DNA of 64,000 bases from Epichloe hybrida (GCA_019022495.1 JAFEKR010000002.1:6138001-6202000); one strand, 5' to 3'; numbered from the stretch's first letter, positions 1 to 12,709 are shown. Notes: a model not told the origin generated them from the letters alone. Numbers and translations: made by a program.

Positions 1-1967
1 TCCAGAGGACAAGCTAGCAGACGCCGAGCCAGGCGCTATTAGACCCGCGGGCGATCTGTTCAGTCGGCAAGCATGCTTCAGCCTCGCGGAATATTACGGG
101 CCTTTGCCTTATGGTGGTCCTGTGCGCATTCAGGGGGTCCTTCGCTACCGTTCAAACGGGGAGTACCACTGGGTTGGCGGCGTAGTAACTGTACGTATTG
201 ACGCCACAGAGTTGAACCGAAGAGACCGAAGAATCAGGATATTGATAAGAAACACTGGGCCTGGTCATGGTACTATTGTTCTCACAAATTGGGGGTGGTG
301 GCACTCGCCACGTATTGGAGGGTCATCACCGCGACATACACTCAGAATTAACTACGAGGCGCATACTGATGGGACATGGACCTGCTACACAATTCCAACA
401 CTTGGCGGTACCTGGTATATTGATCAAATCGATCGATTGTGACTTGATAGTAGAGTGTGTACAACTTCCACGACTTGACGGTACCTGGTATATTCAGTCA
501 TCGCACTCATGGGAGGCTTCCCAGGAAAGATGTTTGCTACTAGGACTTGTAATCGTTCCTAGTTATCCAGGAAGAGGGCTATGTGGTCTTGAGGAGAAGT
601 CATGCCTACCAAGAAGTTCTTCATGTCTATTTCCTTTCCTTAGTAATAACCCTTTATACTATCTACTATACACGCTTCGAGTAAATTCGCCATAAGCCTT
701 CCTATCTGATGACAAGGAAGTCTTGACCCTACATGCGCACTTGCCGGTCTCTCACTATCGCACTGGGCGTTGATTGCATTTCGACTTGTCCAGGAGCTGG
801 CATTCACTCAACTCAGGCTGCGCCAATGCTCCGGAATCCGTGCAGGCTAGACCAGTGCCTGCACTCACCCCCCGGGATGGAAGCGCAGAGAACGTTCTCC
901 GAACGCCTTGCTTGGCTGAAGACCAAAGGTTGCCACGGCGTAAACTCGACCCGTCACGGGTGTTGTAGAGACGAATAGCGCGCCGGGCCGTTCCCCGTGG
1001 CTGATTGATTCCACATCCAAGCAAGTCGTCGCTCGGCCGGAGCTTGAAATACGTCTCACGCCGGTGGTGGCAGACAAGATGGACGTAACCTTGGGAGGCC
1101 ATGTTCGTTGCAATCAAAGTCATCCGTGGATCGCCAACGGAGGAGGGCGGCGGATTGGACTCGGTACTTGGATGCTGGTGCGTCGCAAGTTGTCCCCCGG
1201 GACTGCGTAATGTGCTTCACACCCGAAAAAAAAAAAAAAAAAAGATGGGCGTCTCTGTGGGACGATGTGGGAAGGGCGAATCTTGCAAGGGTGGCGGTGC
1301 TGAGCGGCGAGAGACTTTGCTTCCCTCGGAGCCTCTTGGTAGTGGGATTCCTTGGAACAGATGGAATAGGGAACTACTGGACTGCATCATCTTGATTTGC
1401 TGAGCCGGTTGACGCGGCATTCTGAGCACAGATCGTTGTTTGGCATGGCTTCAATGCGGTTTCGGAATCACTGAATCGAACAATGACGTCTTTCTCAATG
1501 GTGGAAGAGCAGATATGAAAGAAAGGACATGTCTGGAGTTCGCGCCGCCATCCCACGTTGACCCAGAGCAACATGTACTGTGTGCTCGTGAATCTCCACC
1601 TAAATGTAGAGAAATGTTATCCCTGATGATTCTTATTTTTTTTAAAAAAAAAAAAAAAAAAAAAAAGGAAAGCGAATCGAGCGGCAAGCACATACTAAGA
1701 GCCGACGAAATTGGACCGTACTTGCATGAAGAATATATCAGGAAGATGGCACAACCAAGATTGGTCAAAAAGAAGAGTGGTGATATATTAAAAGATCGAC
1801 GGATTTCGTGAAAGCGAGATGCTGCGAATCATTAGGAGGTATTGACTTCATATCACTTGAGCAATGACTAGTCACGTAGCTGTTCATAGTGGAGTGGAGC
1901 GGCGAAGCAGGGAAAAAGTAAATGAAGTAGTATAAGCTAGGCTATCTATCTATCTACACACTCGTCA
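1..1967. other. No supported gene; homopolymer-bearing intergenic DNA
   Basis: Short overlapping ORFs exist on both strands but none has a recognisable domain, signal peptide or convincing exon structure. A roughly 30-bp imperfect direct repeat sits at about 392-421 and 466-494 (shared core GGTACCTGGTATATT). Long poly-A runs lie near 1226-1244 and 1640-1667. The stretch may hold decayed coding DNA, but nothing identifiable was seen. Confidence 0.4.
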
Positions 1968-2470
1968 TCAAATGTCATCCACCTCAGTACAGGCTCTTCC
2001 CGAGCTCAAATGTTGCGAGGCTTGACGCGTCCCCAGAATTGAGCATCTCTGAACCCATTGCTTTTTGTGTATGCAAGACGAAAAAAGCTTGGCGGCTTTG
2101 CCCATGACTGATCCGGTAGGAGGGGTGAGCTTGTACGTCTTCTTGAAGGACGAGAACACACATAGACATGAGAGATGGCTTATGGTGGGCAGCGTGAATT
2201 ATGGCCAGAAGCCGACAAAATGTTCCGAGTAGACCATGGCCAGGGAACCAGTGAGGGATCCCAAGTTAATCAGCAGGTAGAAGTAAATATAGATTCGGGC
2301 GGTGGTGACGGCAGCGTCGACGATCTCCTTTTGTCCCCTTAATGACGGAGGGTTTGTCCGGCATGATGAGAATGATGTGTCCAGCCACTGCAACAATGTT
2401 GGAATACTGAATCGTACAACTCGCGGCAGGATACTTCAGGCGTTCAGGCTTTCTGGGAGCCATGCCACGA
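1968..2470 (-). pseudogene. POT/PTR2-type peptide transporter relic
   Basis: Reading the minus strand, three pieces align in order with the middle of fungal proton-coupled di/tripeptide transporters (PTR2/POT, MFS, plasma membrane). These are a TIQYSNIVAVAGHIILIM-like helix (about 2427-2374), then after a frame change TTARIYIYFYLLINLGSLTG and YSEHFVGFW (about 2307-2205), then KLTPPTGSV.GKAAKL (about 2135-2080). An in-frame TAA follows VGFWP, and about 40 residues expected between the first and second pieces appear to be missing. No N- or C-terminal halves are visible nearby. I infer a dead internal fragment. The alignment is from memory of the family; the frameshift and the stop are seen directly. 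Confidence 0.6.
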
Positions 2471-3493
2471 TCGTGTTGAGGAGAAGTTCGGACCGTCTAG
2501 ACCCCAGGTAGATTGGCCGTGGGAGCGTTGGTTGTTCCTCAGACCTTCCGAATCAGAGAGCCTTTGAGCTTGCGAGCAATATTGCCGAGACTTGGCGGCG
2601 ATGACTGACTTGAGATGGGTCAAATGCAAAAAGATCAGCATGGAGTGGCGTTTCCCGTGCAACATCGATGTCATTTGATCTGGCCGCTTGCTGGTGAACA
2701 CAAAATCGTTTCTCCATCCTCCCGTATGCTTCTGGGAGAAGCATCTCCTCCCTATTTGGCGCACATCTTTTTGTTAGAGCGGAGTAGTGATTGGGAAAGC
2801 ATGCATGCATGCGTGCATGTCGAATAAGGTTATTCTGTTGTTCTGGTGGAGATTAGGCGTGGTGGTGCTGCAGATTACATGAAGCCGTGGTAAATATACC
2901 ATTGCAGCTTTTAGCACTTTTGCATGCAGCAGACTTGATATACCCTGGGAACTCATGTTTTAGTGCCTCACACAACCCAAAATCAGCATGAATGATTGCG
3001 AGATTGTGTCTTACAAGCACTGCTATTGACAAAAGCCCTGCTGGATCTGATACGGTATGTGTGTCTCCTAGTTCTGGTTGCCCACCAGCGTTCCTCGAGA
3101 CTCCTCGACACAGACACGGCCGGTGCGTGATGATTCCGCGACACGAACGTACTAATTGTTCTGGGCGATGGGTGATATGGCACAACGCGCTTCGCAACAT
3201 CGGCGAAAACGATCATCAGGGTTCGGCGTGGTTATTCCTATAGCACCACCAAACAATTGACAAGTACCGACACATTTCATTTAATCAAGTTTTTACTTTG
3301 ACATCCATCCACTGCAGTTTCTATCATCGATGCCGTCGACCCAGCACGGGCAAATTGGGGTCGATTTGGCCTGATTTCTTGGTGGGCGAAGAAAGTTGTA
3401 GCTGAAATGAAAGACGGGCGTGTCCTGGAGCCCACTGTCTTGGCCTGGGAATGGCATTTGCCATCGAGTTATGCAGTATATGCCTGGCTCCAT
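2471..3493. other. Intergenic, no supported gene
   Basis: ORFs on both strands overlap one another and show no domain. It may include eroded 5' sequence of the neighbouring transporter relic, but I could not align any of it. A short CATGCATGCATGC palindromic run occurs near 2800-2815. Confidence 0.4.
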
Positions 3494-4196
3494 TCATACG
3501 CAGGTTTCGAGCATTTTATCCAAGACCCCCTTCAAAGAGTCGTTTTCGAGTGCGGCAGCTACTCTTTCCTTGTCTGCTAGCTGTTTGTTCACTTGATCGT
3601 CTTGGCTATGCGTGTTTTCTCTACAAAGCACGTCAACTCGGTAGTTCGGAGGCAGACACTGCTCCAGCCGGAAACGAACGCCGAGTCCCAAAACGGTTGC
3701 GAGAGAGCAATGTGTAACAGTGGGTGTGATTTCGACAACTACCTGGACGATGGTGTTCGGATCGGGCACCCCATGTACTGGAGACGGAGTGATGTGGATG
3801 TCGTTGATGTTGACGATGGATAGTTGGCCAAGTGAAACAGGATGTTCTGGGTCTGAAATGGTGGATATTAGATCTGCAAGTGAGTTGTTCGTCAGCATTC
3901 AGATGATGGGGTTGTTGCCCTCGATCGAGTGAGGATGCTGAGCGGTAGTTGTCACCAAAGATCTCTTGCTCATCGATTGGCTCTGGCTCGAGCCCACCGT
4001 CGCCGCGGATATCGCCACCAGGCCATATGGCATCGTCATCAGAAAGCGGGCTGGAGAAGAAGGATGGTTTCGAGAAAATAATTTCCGAATACTTGCTGTC
4101 GGGTCCCTTCCGAGGCGTCACCTTCTTGTGACGAGTTGGCAATTGCGATGCGCTCAGGATGGTGGGATTCGCATTGTCCAGTGCTGCGGGAGCCAT
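3494..4196 (-). CDS. CIA2: MIP18-family cytosolic Fe-S assembly protein (CIA2-like)
   Basis: Two exons, 4196-3956 and 3873-3494, with an 82-bp GT-AG intron (3955-3874, branch site TGCTGAC) give a 206-aa protein. The junction restores the family sequence EQEIF-DLISTISDPEHPVSL. Further MIP18/DUF59 signatures follow: TPTVTHCSLATVLGLGV, and VNKQLADKERVAAALEN near the C-terminus. In yeast and human, CIA2 is part of the CIA targeting complex that passes Fe-S clusters to cytosolic and nuclear apoproteins, and the Cys in the THCS loop is the conserved functional cysteine. The Met at 4196 was preferred because it begins a normal low-complexity N-terminus; an in-frame ATG at 4241 would add 15 residues. 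A further intron near the last codons (…ETC|GTATGA) is possible. The gene appears intact and housekeeping. Confidence 0.87.
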
Positions 4197-6930
4197 GACG
4201 TTGAGCCGAATGCAACAGACTGGGCAAGTCGACTTGAGCAAAGGTTCGGAATTACGGAGTACGTGCCGTCGAAGATGAGGAGATGGAATTTTGATGGAGT
4301 TTTGCCACGCTCCGAGGTTACTTGCTGTGGTGCGGTGGTTCGGAGAGTTGACACGCGGCAGGTCGGAGAAAATCCCGCCGGCTTACCGAGGGGCGGGGTT
4401 AGGTTGGCACCAGACTGCATATTACGTATGCACTTCGACTCAGGCTGTGCGCCAGGTGCGCATTCTGATGAGGGATTACAGGGGAGTGAAAAATCGGCCC
4501 GCCATGAACGTGCTCGTAATCCTCGTGATCCCGATTCAAATGTTTCAGCTGCCAGCATTCCACTCCTCCAGTTGGCCCCATGGCGGCATATCGGCCGAAA
4601 GGTTCTCGGAAGATTCCAACGACGCCATCACCTCCTGAAAGCAAGCACACCCATCACACCAACTCTTACTTCGTCATCCACCGTCTATCAAGGGGTATGC
4701 TCTCGTGAAGCCCCTCAAGCCTCGGTATGGCAATTCAGGAACTAAGTATATGGACGGGGGCTCTCGAGTCTGGCACAAACCAAAAGAAGGAAAGGACCCG
4801 CCGGCATGTGGTGGTTAGAACTTCGCAGTAGACAGAGACATATGAAAATACGTTGCTACTTGTTGTTTCTTGCCGTTGGCCACAATTCATTCCAAGCACA
4901 CATTCATCCTTGTTGTACAGTTCCACGATTGTACTCGGGGTGGGTTGAAACGGGCTGGCGAGACGAGATGGCTCTCCTGCCGCCCGAGGGAGAAGACGGG
5001 TTTTCTGTCACAGCCTCACAGGCAAGTCTAGCCTGTTTCTCCGAAGGGTTACCTCCTATCCAAACCACGCTACTCGAGTGCTATTAGAGCTCAGATCAAC
5101 CTCGGTCGTTTGTCGGCGGGATGACACAACAAAGCTTGAACCTCGGACACTGGTCACCAGGACTCCAGGACTCCAGGACCTCGGTATGACGATGGAAAAT
5201 CCAGCTCGCATCACCACCTCAATTAATAATGCATGATAGAGCAGTGACAGCCTCTGTCTCAGTGTTCGGCTCGTCTGTTTCTCGGTTGTTGCCCCAGATT
5301 GCTGGGCTCGTGGGACCGATCAACATACCCCACCCATAAATTACAGATTTTCGATGCATCTGGCGCCGTGCAACGTCGAAAACTCAGACACGATCCATCA
5401 GAGTGATAGACTGTATTCCGTTCTTGTGTGTGCGTGTGCGTGTGCGTGTGTGTCATGTAGGGCTACATTTCCACTAGCAGGAGCAGCGGTGTCACTAGTA
5501 CGTATTATCGCGGTTTGGGGTTTGGCTCCGACTTGCAGAGATTTGCGTGGCCAGGTGAGAAGCAACTCGGGATAGCTTGAGCCGAATCAGCATCACCTCG
5601 AGGCCAACACCCCCACCCCTTCAACAGGTAAATGCCAATGCAGGGTTCAAAGTGTCGCAAACGCCACAACTATCAATTTTACAGCCTCGAACAACTTCGG
5701 CATGGCAAGAAAAATCGGTAGGATTGTTGTCATTTTTGCCTGACCGTGCGATTGGACCAACGACCCACCTCTCGCCTCTGTGCAACGTTGTTGTCCTTGA
5801 TGGCATGCGTCGAATACGGGTAACCCTAAGATGTACCTTGTCCAATGTCTACGGACTGTTATTAGAGCACGGTTTCCCGCGTGGTGGACTCGACACGTTC
5901 ATGGATTGAATGCTGCTGACTGGCATCTTACAAACGCCGTGACATGGATCGATGGTTCCAGCTTCCCCGATGACATGCAGGTATTATATGTTGATTTATC
6001 AGATACATGTTGATAGATGTACTCCCGCAGTCCTTACTCCGTATATAGTCCGTAATTCGTGATCCGCACTGTATGGACAGGATTCACAGGACCCATATCC
6101 CAACAGCGCGTTCGTTCCAACAGCACACACACGCCAGACCAGATTGCGTCAGGATCGGTTCTGGCCGGCCCCGGCCATGTATGTACGAAACATTCATGGT
6201 GAAGAGACAGATGCGTCCATTCACCAGATTGTTCAGCTCGACGCCTCAAAAGACAAGGCGGCAGTTGCCGGTCATCGGGTTGACGCAAACCGTCCTACAA
6301 ACCGTCCTATTATGTACGAACCGTCCTACGAACCGTCCTACGAACCGTCCTACCAACCCGTCCTACCAACCCGTCCTACGGTGCTCTGACCCTCTGACGG
6401 ACGGGATTTCACTTTCACTCAAAAACTCAAAACCCGTCCGCCCGCCTCAGCCTGAGCCGACTTGGCAGATCCGCCGCCTGCGGACCACATGTACTGCCTG
6501 CTACTGCCTGCTACTACGCCGACCCATCCGCCCGCCCCGTCGCTTCGTCGGCCTTGGCCCTGCCCCTCTACTAGCCCGCTGTCCTCCCCACATCTGCCCC
6601 CCACTGCCTCTTTGCTTGTGGTGTGTAATCCGTAGGTGTGGCCTAAGTGGCCCAACAAGCAGCCGGAAAGCCTGCTGTGTCGACTCGTCGACTTTGATGT
6701 CGACAGCTGTACGCTCGCTCCCGCTTTCCTCACGCACATTCCGCAGACTTTGGGACCTCTCCAGACGACAACCTCGTCGTATCGGCTTCACCATTGCTGC
6801 CGTCCCTGCTCCAGAGGCCTCATACCTCCTACCTCCTACTCCCTCCCTCCCTCCCTCCCTCCCGCCGCTCCTTCGTCGCCGCCGCCGTGCGCGACCGACT
6901 CCCTTCGAGGTTCGGAACCCGCCGTCCGTA
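4197..6930. other. Long intergenic/promoter region between divergent genes
   Basis: This separates CIA2 (-) from the first Zn2Cys6 regulator (+). ORFs here, including a 361-aa one covering 6073-7158, are proline/arginine-rich translations of pyrimidine-rich DNA without domains. It contains a GTGTGC dinucleotide-type run (about 5424-5452), a 12-bp minisatellite (6291-6380) and a CCCT run (about 6838-6862). The C+T-rich stretch at 6380-6900 just before the regulator's ATG is typical of a fungal 5' leader/promoter. Confidence 0.45.
6291..6380. repeat. 12-bp minisatellite (CGTCCTACGAAC type)
   Basis: About seven degenerate units of CGTCCTAC(G/A/C)AAC follow one another, about 550 bp upstream of the Zn2Cys6 regulator's start codon. 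If read through they encode RPTN/EPSY repeats, but no gene is supported here. Confidence 0.75.
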
Positions 6931-9900
6931 ATGTCGACCGATCCCTCCGTCCGCCAAATTCGACCTCAAGATGCGCACAGCGCTCAAGCAGCACAAATGA
7001 GTTCCTTCCAGTTTGTGCCGCAGCAGTTTCCCCAACGGGAAACCTCAAAGAGTCAGTATATTCCTCGCTGGCCAGTGCGCCATTCATCATGCTCGCTCCA
7101 GACCTGCCTCCCCAGAGATGATACTGCCCGCCACTTTCGACAGCTGGAACGCGGCTGACACAATGGCTTCTAGACTATGTTTTCGTCGACGAGCACAATC
7201 GCCACAAGCGACTAAAAGGTATGCTTCTTGGACAATGAGCATCTTCTTTCATGGTCCTTTCGTCGCATACTCACCACATCTTCTTCACAGTAATGAGAGC
7301 CTGTGAGGGCTGCCGGAAGAGGAAGATCAAATGCGATGCTGCAACCACTAATACTTGGCCCTGTTCAGCCTGTTTACGACTAAAACTTCATTGCGTACGG
7401 CCGAATGGTTACGAGGGATCCGACTCCATGGGCATGTACGATACCATGTTAAATCCATCCGGCCCATTCCAGCAAATGTCGATGGCTGGACAAGTCTTGC
7501 AAGATCCGTCCAACCCTGTGCCAGACCTTTATTCAGCGCCAGGCGCACTCTCCGAAGGCGACCGAGCGGCGCTCCATCAAGTCAATTTGCACTACACCAC
7601 AGCTCCCCCGCCAGGTGTCCTGAACCAGTCATACAATGGCCCGAATACGTTCCCCACGCCGCCAAACCACCACTGTCCGAGGCAGGACTCATCGCCAGAA
7701 GACCCTTCGGTCGATTCATACCAACAAAAGGATCTCGCTGATTTGCTTGGGGGGTTGAAAGTGAACGAAATTGGAACCGGTAGGTAACTCTACTCCCTCC
7801 ACTATTCATAGGAAACCAGTTAGTTGCTGACTTGGGCAATGTCAGCTCCGTATCTCCGCAACAAGGCCTCGTTTCGACGGGAAGAACAACCAGCTGTGGA
7901 AGAGGAAGATGATTATGGTTCGATCCTGCCCAACATGACCACTATACCGGGCCACAAGATCCGGATTCCACCGGCACTGATGCCGGACGAGTCTACCGCA
8001 CTGCATCACTTCGATCTCTACTTTAGTCACGTCCATCCCTATGTGCCCGTCTTGGACAAGGTTGCTTTTTATCAACAATGGAGTACCAATCGAGAGGCCA
8101 TTTCGCCCCTGATTCTCGAGGCCTTGTTCGCCATAGGAGGTCGATTGGCAGAGGAACCGGCAATGGGTCAGCAGTGGCTAGCGCTGGCATCTAGTATGTA
8201 CGGGAGGATGAGCCTGGGGGTTTTTGGCACAAGTCTTGGCTGACTCAATTTCGCGAACAGGGCATGCTGATTCATTCATGGACACACCGAGGCTAAGCAC
8301 ACTCCAAGCCTTGCTCATGATTCTCAAAGCGCGCGAAGCTGCCCCGAAACGGGGGTATTTTTATCGATCTTGGATGCTTGTCGTTCAATGTGTCCAAATG
8401 GGCAAAGATCTGGGCTTGGATGATCACCACGAAGATCACCAAGCTGGAATCCCTTGCGAACTTACCATCACCGAGTGTCGCCTACGGACAAGAATATGGC
8501 AGAACATTTTTGTCTGCGAGATAATGGTTGGAGGACCCCAAGGTGAGTGAGTTGCAGTGAGCGCGAGATTGGAGAATAGAGAAATCGCGAGCGGTTCGGG
8601 GGGAAAAAAAAATCCCGCCACATCGTGCAGTCAGTTGTTCTGATTGCTGAACCAGGTCGGCACGACTTGACTGTCAACGACGAGTCAGTGGACTTCAGCG
8701 TCCCTCGTCCTATACCCGGCGGTGACGACACCGAATATCATGTTTCGAGGAATTTCACATACTTGGCCCGCATTGTGCGCAACATTCGGAAAATGAGCAC
8801 AGTATACGCCAAACTCAAAAGGACAAAGGATTGGGGGGTCAATCCAGAGTTCCAGCAAATCGAACAAAACATTTCAGAGTATCTCAGCGAATTGCCAGCA
8901 GACATGACGGTTTCGTACCCGCCCGACGGTTCACCGCCCTACCTGGCATCATCGTTTCTCGGCAATCTGCACTCGTACTACTACCTCTTGCGAATCCTAT
9001 ATCATCGGCCGGTCCTGTCATTCCTTGATCCGACCGCCCATGATGCCCAATGGAAACGCCGCATGCGTATTTGCTACAGTGCAGCCAAGGCTCTGTGTCG
9101 CCTACAAGAAGCGGTGTTGAAACAGTACGGCCTGGTAGATCTGCAAAGTATGCAGCGCGGCTTCAGCTTCGTCTTGTACGCGGGACTTTCATGTGTGGTG
9201 ATTCACCTAGTATGTCGGCATCATTGCGCTGCTGCTCTTGGCAATTTGCCGCCAAGCCAAGCCCCGTTGTCGCTAACTCCCGTGGATCTCAGGTTGCCAT
9301 TGTTTCTCCCGACCCGGATCTCAACAGGGATGCCCGTGAGTATTTTCAGCGTCATATGAGGCTTATGGAGACGATCATGGAGTCTTGGCCCATGCCAGAT
9401 TTGCAAAAACAAGTTGATGCGATTCGCGAGGCCTTCTCCGCTGACATACGGCGCCCATTCGTCCTCAAACCGTCGTTTCCGTACGGAAGTCCCCATCCAT
9501 CCAACCGGCCAAGCCCCCCACGGGCAAATATTGCGTTCCAAGGTGCTTCCGTGCATCGTGCAGGCTCCATGGATCATCAACATCTGGGTCCCTCGAACCA
9601 ACAAGTCAGTTACATAAGTCATCCCATCACACCTCCTGTTTCCGTGGGCCCATTGGACAGCAGAAGTGACTCTCCTGCGGTACAGTCGCTCGTCATGATG
9701 CCACATGACGGTCAGGCGCCGGATATGCAGCAGAACATGGGTTTAGGCAACAACCCACCAACCTGGAATCCTGCGCGGATATTCGAGTAAGTTTGATCGG
9801 AAAATAGTCTTGTCTTGGTTTTTTTTCTTTTTTCTCCCTTTCTTTTTTCTCTTCCGTCGTCGTCCAGGCACAGAAAGCGCGGCTGCTAACAATGCCTCGA

Positions 9901-10216
9901 CAGGAATTGGAACACTTCGTTTGGTACGCCCTCTCAATCTGCCACTTTGCTCGGCTCCGCTTCACACGCATCACTAAGCGCTTCATCTCCTCCAGGTCCC
10001 GCAGATCAAACAGCCATCACGGATCCTACTTCCGGTCAATCGCTGTCGCCGAATGTCGGGCAAATGGCCCATGCCCAGTACTCTTCGGCAACTTCAATAC
10101 CCAATTTTATCACCCCAGCCATGTGGCAAGAGTCTGTGGCTAGTGTCTACGAGGGTGGATTGAAGCGCGCCTGGGACTTTGACGGCGGCATGGCGGGCAT
10201 GAAGCGACAACTATGA
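6931..10216 (+). CDS. Zn2Cys6 fungal transcription factor
   Basis: Nine exons: 6931-7051, 7174-7218, 7291-7779, 7846-8193, 8261-8542, 8656-9209, 9293-9786, 9904-9923, 9996-10216. They sum to 2574 nt, 857 aa, with frame kept at every GT-AG junction. Residues 42-56 (YVFVDEHNRHKRLKV) lead into a zinc cluster at C60-x2-C63-x6-C70-x9-C80-x2-C83-x6-C90 (RACEGCRKRKIKC…CSACLRLKLHC), a nuclear DNA-binding domain. The middle homology (fungal_trans) domain begins near FDLYFSHVHPYVPVL and continues through DTPRLSTLQALL and RTRIWQNIFVCEIM. The C-terminal third is Pro/Ser/Gln-rich, as in activation regions, and ends KRAWDFDGGMAGMKRQL. Exon 8 is only 20 nt. The N-terminal block resembles a conserved Sordariomycete regulator group that I associate with plant-polysaccharide control (CLR-1/XlnR-like), but that is from memory, so no symbol is given. 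Confidence 0.85.
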
Positions 10217-11573
10217 TGACTTCCCGCAGGACTGTACCACAACCACGAGTCCCACAGAATGGAGCAAACCGAGATTCTCTGGCCTCTTGCTTTGCCTCTA
10301 TAGGACATGCGCCTGTATTGACGCTCTTTCGCCATCTTTTTCTCGTTTGTCCGTCAACAAATCAGAATTTTGCCTGCGTTTCAGCACGGGTGCATGCGTT
10401 AATATGATGGGCTTCTTGTACAAGGACGGCATCTTCACGGCAGGTCTTATGAAAGGATGTGAAGCCGCCAGGAAGAAGAAAAATGATGAGGGGAGAGGGG
10501 ACAGTATCGGAAACTACGGAATAGCCTTCCATAGAATTAGGCTAGTTTCTAGGGTGATTGATTGCCCGACTGGGCCGAGCAAAGTAGTAGTGCAGTGCGA
10601 CGAACGAACTTGATGAGCACGATGGGCATGGGGGCGTTGGAGGATTGCCTGGATGGCATTTTTGCGGATACTTGGGCATGTTACGATGATTGATTATGCC
10701 TTGGAGGAATGTACTATACCGGGTTTCTTACAACGACGAACTTGTCATCAGGGAGCAATACCCAAACTGGTCGCTCATGCCCAGATCTCATGGCGCAGAG
10801 CTTGGATGACACGGTGGGTAGTAAAGTAAAGTCGATGATTTTATTTTTTTGCGGTGATTATGCTGCGCTTTTTGTCCTGGCACATCTTCAGCAAGTTCGG
10901 AGGTGCTTACCCAAAAAGGATGTTGAGGATAGATTATAAATTCAACTCACAAGGTAAAACTAGCACGCAAGCAATTCAGAGAGCCAAGATTACGCAACAA
11001 CAGATGCAACCCGGCGGGAGTGCAAGGATAAAACAAGTCAAGCTGCAGGGTAGGTCCAGCTCCGCGATATCCCAACAAGTCGCACGTCTGGTCAAGAATA
11101 TTTCACTGACCTTGACGCACACCTTCAGATTCATCATCATTCGACCTGCATAATGACGTTGCCAGACACACCCCAGCCATGCTACTCGTAGGAATTATTG
11201 GTCCCAGAGTCGGCCTGGGAGGCATTGAAGGCTCAGCGAAATCCTGTTCGCCGTCCATCGCGTCGTTTCGAATGCCATGGCAGCTGCATAACCCGCAAAT
11301 TCAGACGAAGCTCCGATTGAGATGCTTCGCGCAAGCATCGTCCCGCAGACGGCCGACACAGAGTGACCAATAGAGCGACCAACAGAGGAGAGCGAAAGCG
11401 GCTTCCTGCATTTCGAAAAACCACGGTACCGTATTTTCTTACCCCTCCCTACTCCGTACCATGGCATGGCATGCATGCAATGCAATCTTGACAGGTGCGC
11501 ATCTGCTTCTGCTTCACGGAGCTGACAAGAAACATTATTTTTCTTCTTCTCTTCTTCCTCTTTTCCGATACAG
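10217..11573. other. Intergenic; 3' region and unresolved first exon of next gene
   Basis: The first part is the 3' UTR/downstream region of the Zn2Cys6 regulator. The 5' exon of the next gene should lie around 11,250-11,500. Candidate starts at 11,272 (basic, mitochondrial-presequence-like, 33 codons then TAG) and 11,321 neither reach a good donor in the required phase. No other gene is seen. Confidence 0.4.
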
Positions 11574-12303
11574 AAATACCCGAACGACTCATCATATACC
11601 ATGCTGGAACCGGCAGAATCACATTTCTGGCCATGCTCAAGCTCACCAGTCTACTCCTTGGCGCATTCTTTACGTTTCTAGTTGTGCCAAGCCACGTCAA
11701 GGCCGAAAAGCCAGTGGCTGAAATCGCAGCGGGTTCGTGAGCTCGTGAGGAACTCGGGAGTAGTTTACTACCCGATTACTGATTATCCCAGGAGAAGGCT
11801 GACGCGAGATTTGTATTGTTTTTTTTTCTTTTCTTCTTCTAGTGGCCGCCGCGGGCGTTATTCCCGCTCTCTTCATCTCATACACCACTGCGCCGTTTGT
11901 AACGCACATCCATGTCCATCTCCCGCCCGGGGCGCGCACGTCGCGACCTGTCCTCGAGCGGTTTGTCCGCGCGATGCCTGCGTCTACGCGGCTTACCCTG
12001 ACTACCATGAGCGTCGTTGCCAAGCCGAGATATAGCAGCCTCGCGGTGAGGGATTTGCGGCCCTCGCAAGGCACGAGGCTTGGCCTGGTGAATTACGTGC
12101 GGGATCCGAGGGCCGAGAACCTCGCGAGGAAGTGGTACATGTATAGGGCTGTCGGAGGCTTCCATGTGCAGGAGGGACTGGGCCTGGGCAAGGGCAAGGG
12201 CAAGGGCAAGGGCAAGCGGTATGAGAAGAAGGGTAATAATAAGGGGGTGGAGGGGTGGATCTGGGATGCCGTCAAGGACGAGGTTCGAAGGACGAGGACT
12301 TGA
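11574..12303 (+). CDS. Conserved fungal mitochondrial-type membrane protein (5' exon unresolved)
   Basis: Two exons are clear: 11574-11732 and 11843-12303, with a 110-bp intron whose removal joins EIAA to VAAAGVIPALF. The first visible exon follows a strong acceptor (polypyrimidine tract, GCTGAC branch, CAG at 11571-11573) and encodes ERLIIYHAGTGRITFLAML, then a hydrophobic helix. The second exon adds another hydrophobic segment (AAAGVIPALFISYTTAPFV) and a matrix-type tail ending in WIWDAVKDEV. This pattern matches a conserved, functionally uncharacterised fungal protein with two membrane spans, probably in the mitochondrial inner membrane (inference). A GK-repeat (GKGKGKGKGK) comes from a GGGCAA tandem repeat near 12187-12216 and may vary in length. 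The start codon and presequence were not found. Confidence 0.65.
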
Positions 12304-12709
12304 TTGTGATGATGGAGTATTATATGACCAAGCAAAGCAAGGAGAAACAAGCGTAAATGTGTACCTCGGCGCAATGCGTCGCACTCGAATGGAGTTTGCA
12401 ATATACATTTACATTATACGGTGCAATGCGAATACTAACCAACCCGCGCCCAACGCATATCAACGGCCGAGTGAGAGCTCGATTTTTGCCCGGATCGGAT
12501 AAGGGCTACCTACCCCCCTACCCGGCACCTCATTGTAATGACGCGTGACAGCTGCGCCATGTCTCGGCTCGGCTCGGCTCGGTTCCGAAGATGGACGGGG
12601 CTTTCTTTCATGAGAGGCCACCAAGCTCAAAAACAACAACATCCAGCAGGGGAGATGGAGATGTTGCTTCGCGCAAGCAAGCAAGCGAGCAAGCTAACAG
12701 GAACAAACC
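12304..12709. other. Intergenic, promoter of FAD monooxygenase
   Basis: No gene seen. It contains CGGCT tandem copies (12564-12583) and a CAAG/GCAAGCAAGC run (12670-12690) just upstream of the ATG at 12710. The preceding sequence AACAAACC is a favourable fungal start context. Confidence 0.4.

Noticed and set aside
1..700. 112- and 142-codon ORFs near the left edge
   Set aside because: Possibly the end of a decayed gene, but no family resemblance; overlapping frames and an internal repeat make them weak.
3966..4745. 259-codon plus-strand ORF
   Set aside because: Antisense to CIA2 exon 1 and its upstream region; no recognisable domain.
6073..7158. 361-codon plus-strand ORF
   Set aside because: It translates a pyrimidine-rich promoter and a minisatellite, and overlaps the real first exon, start at 6931, and first intron of the Zn2Cys6 regulator. 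No domain.
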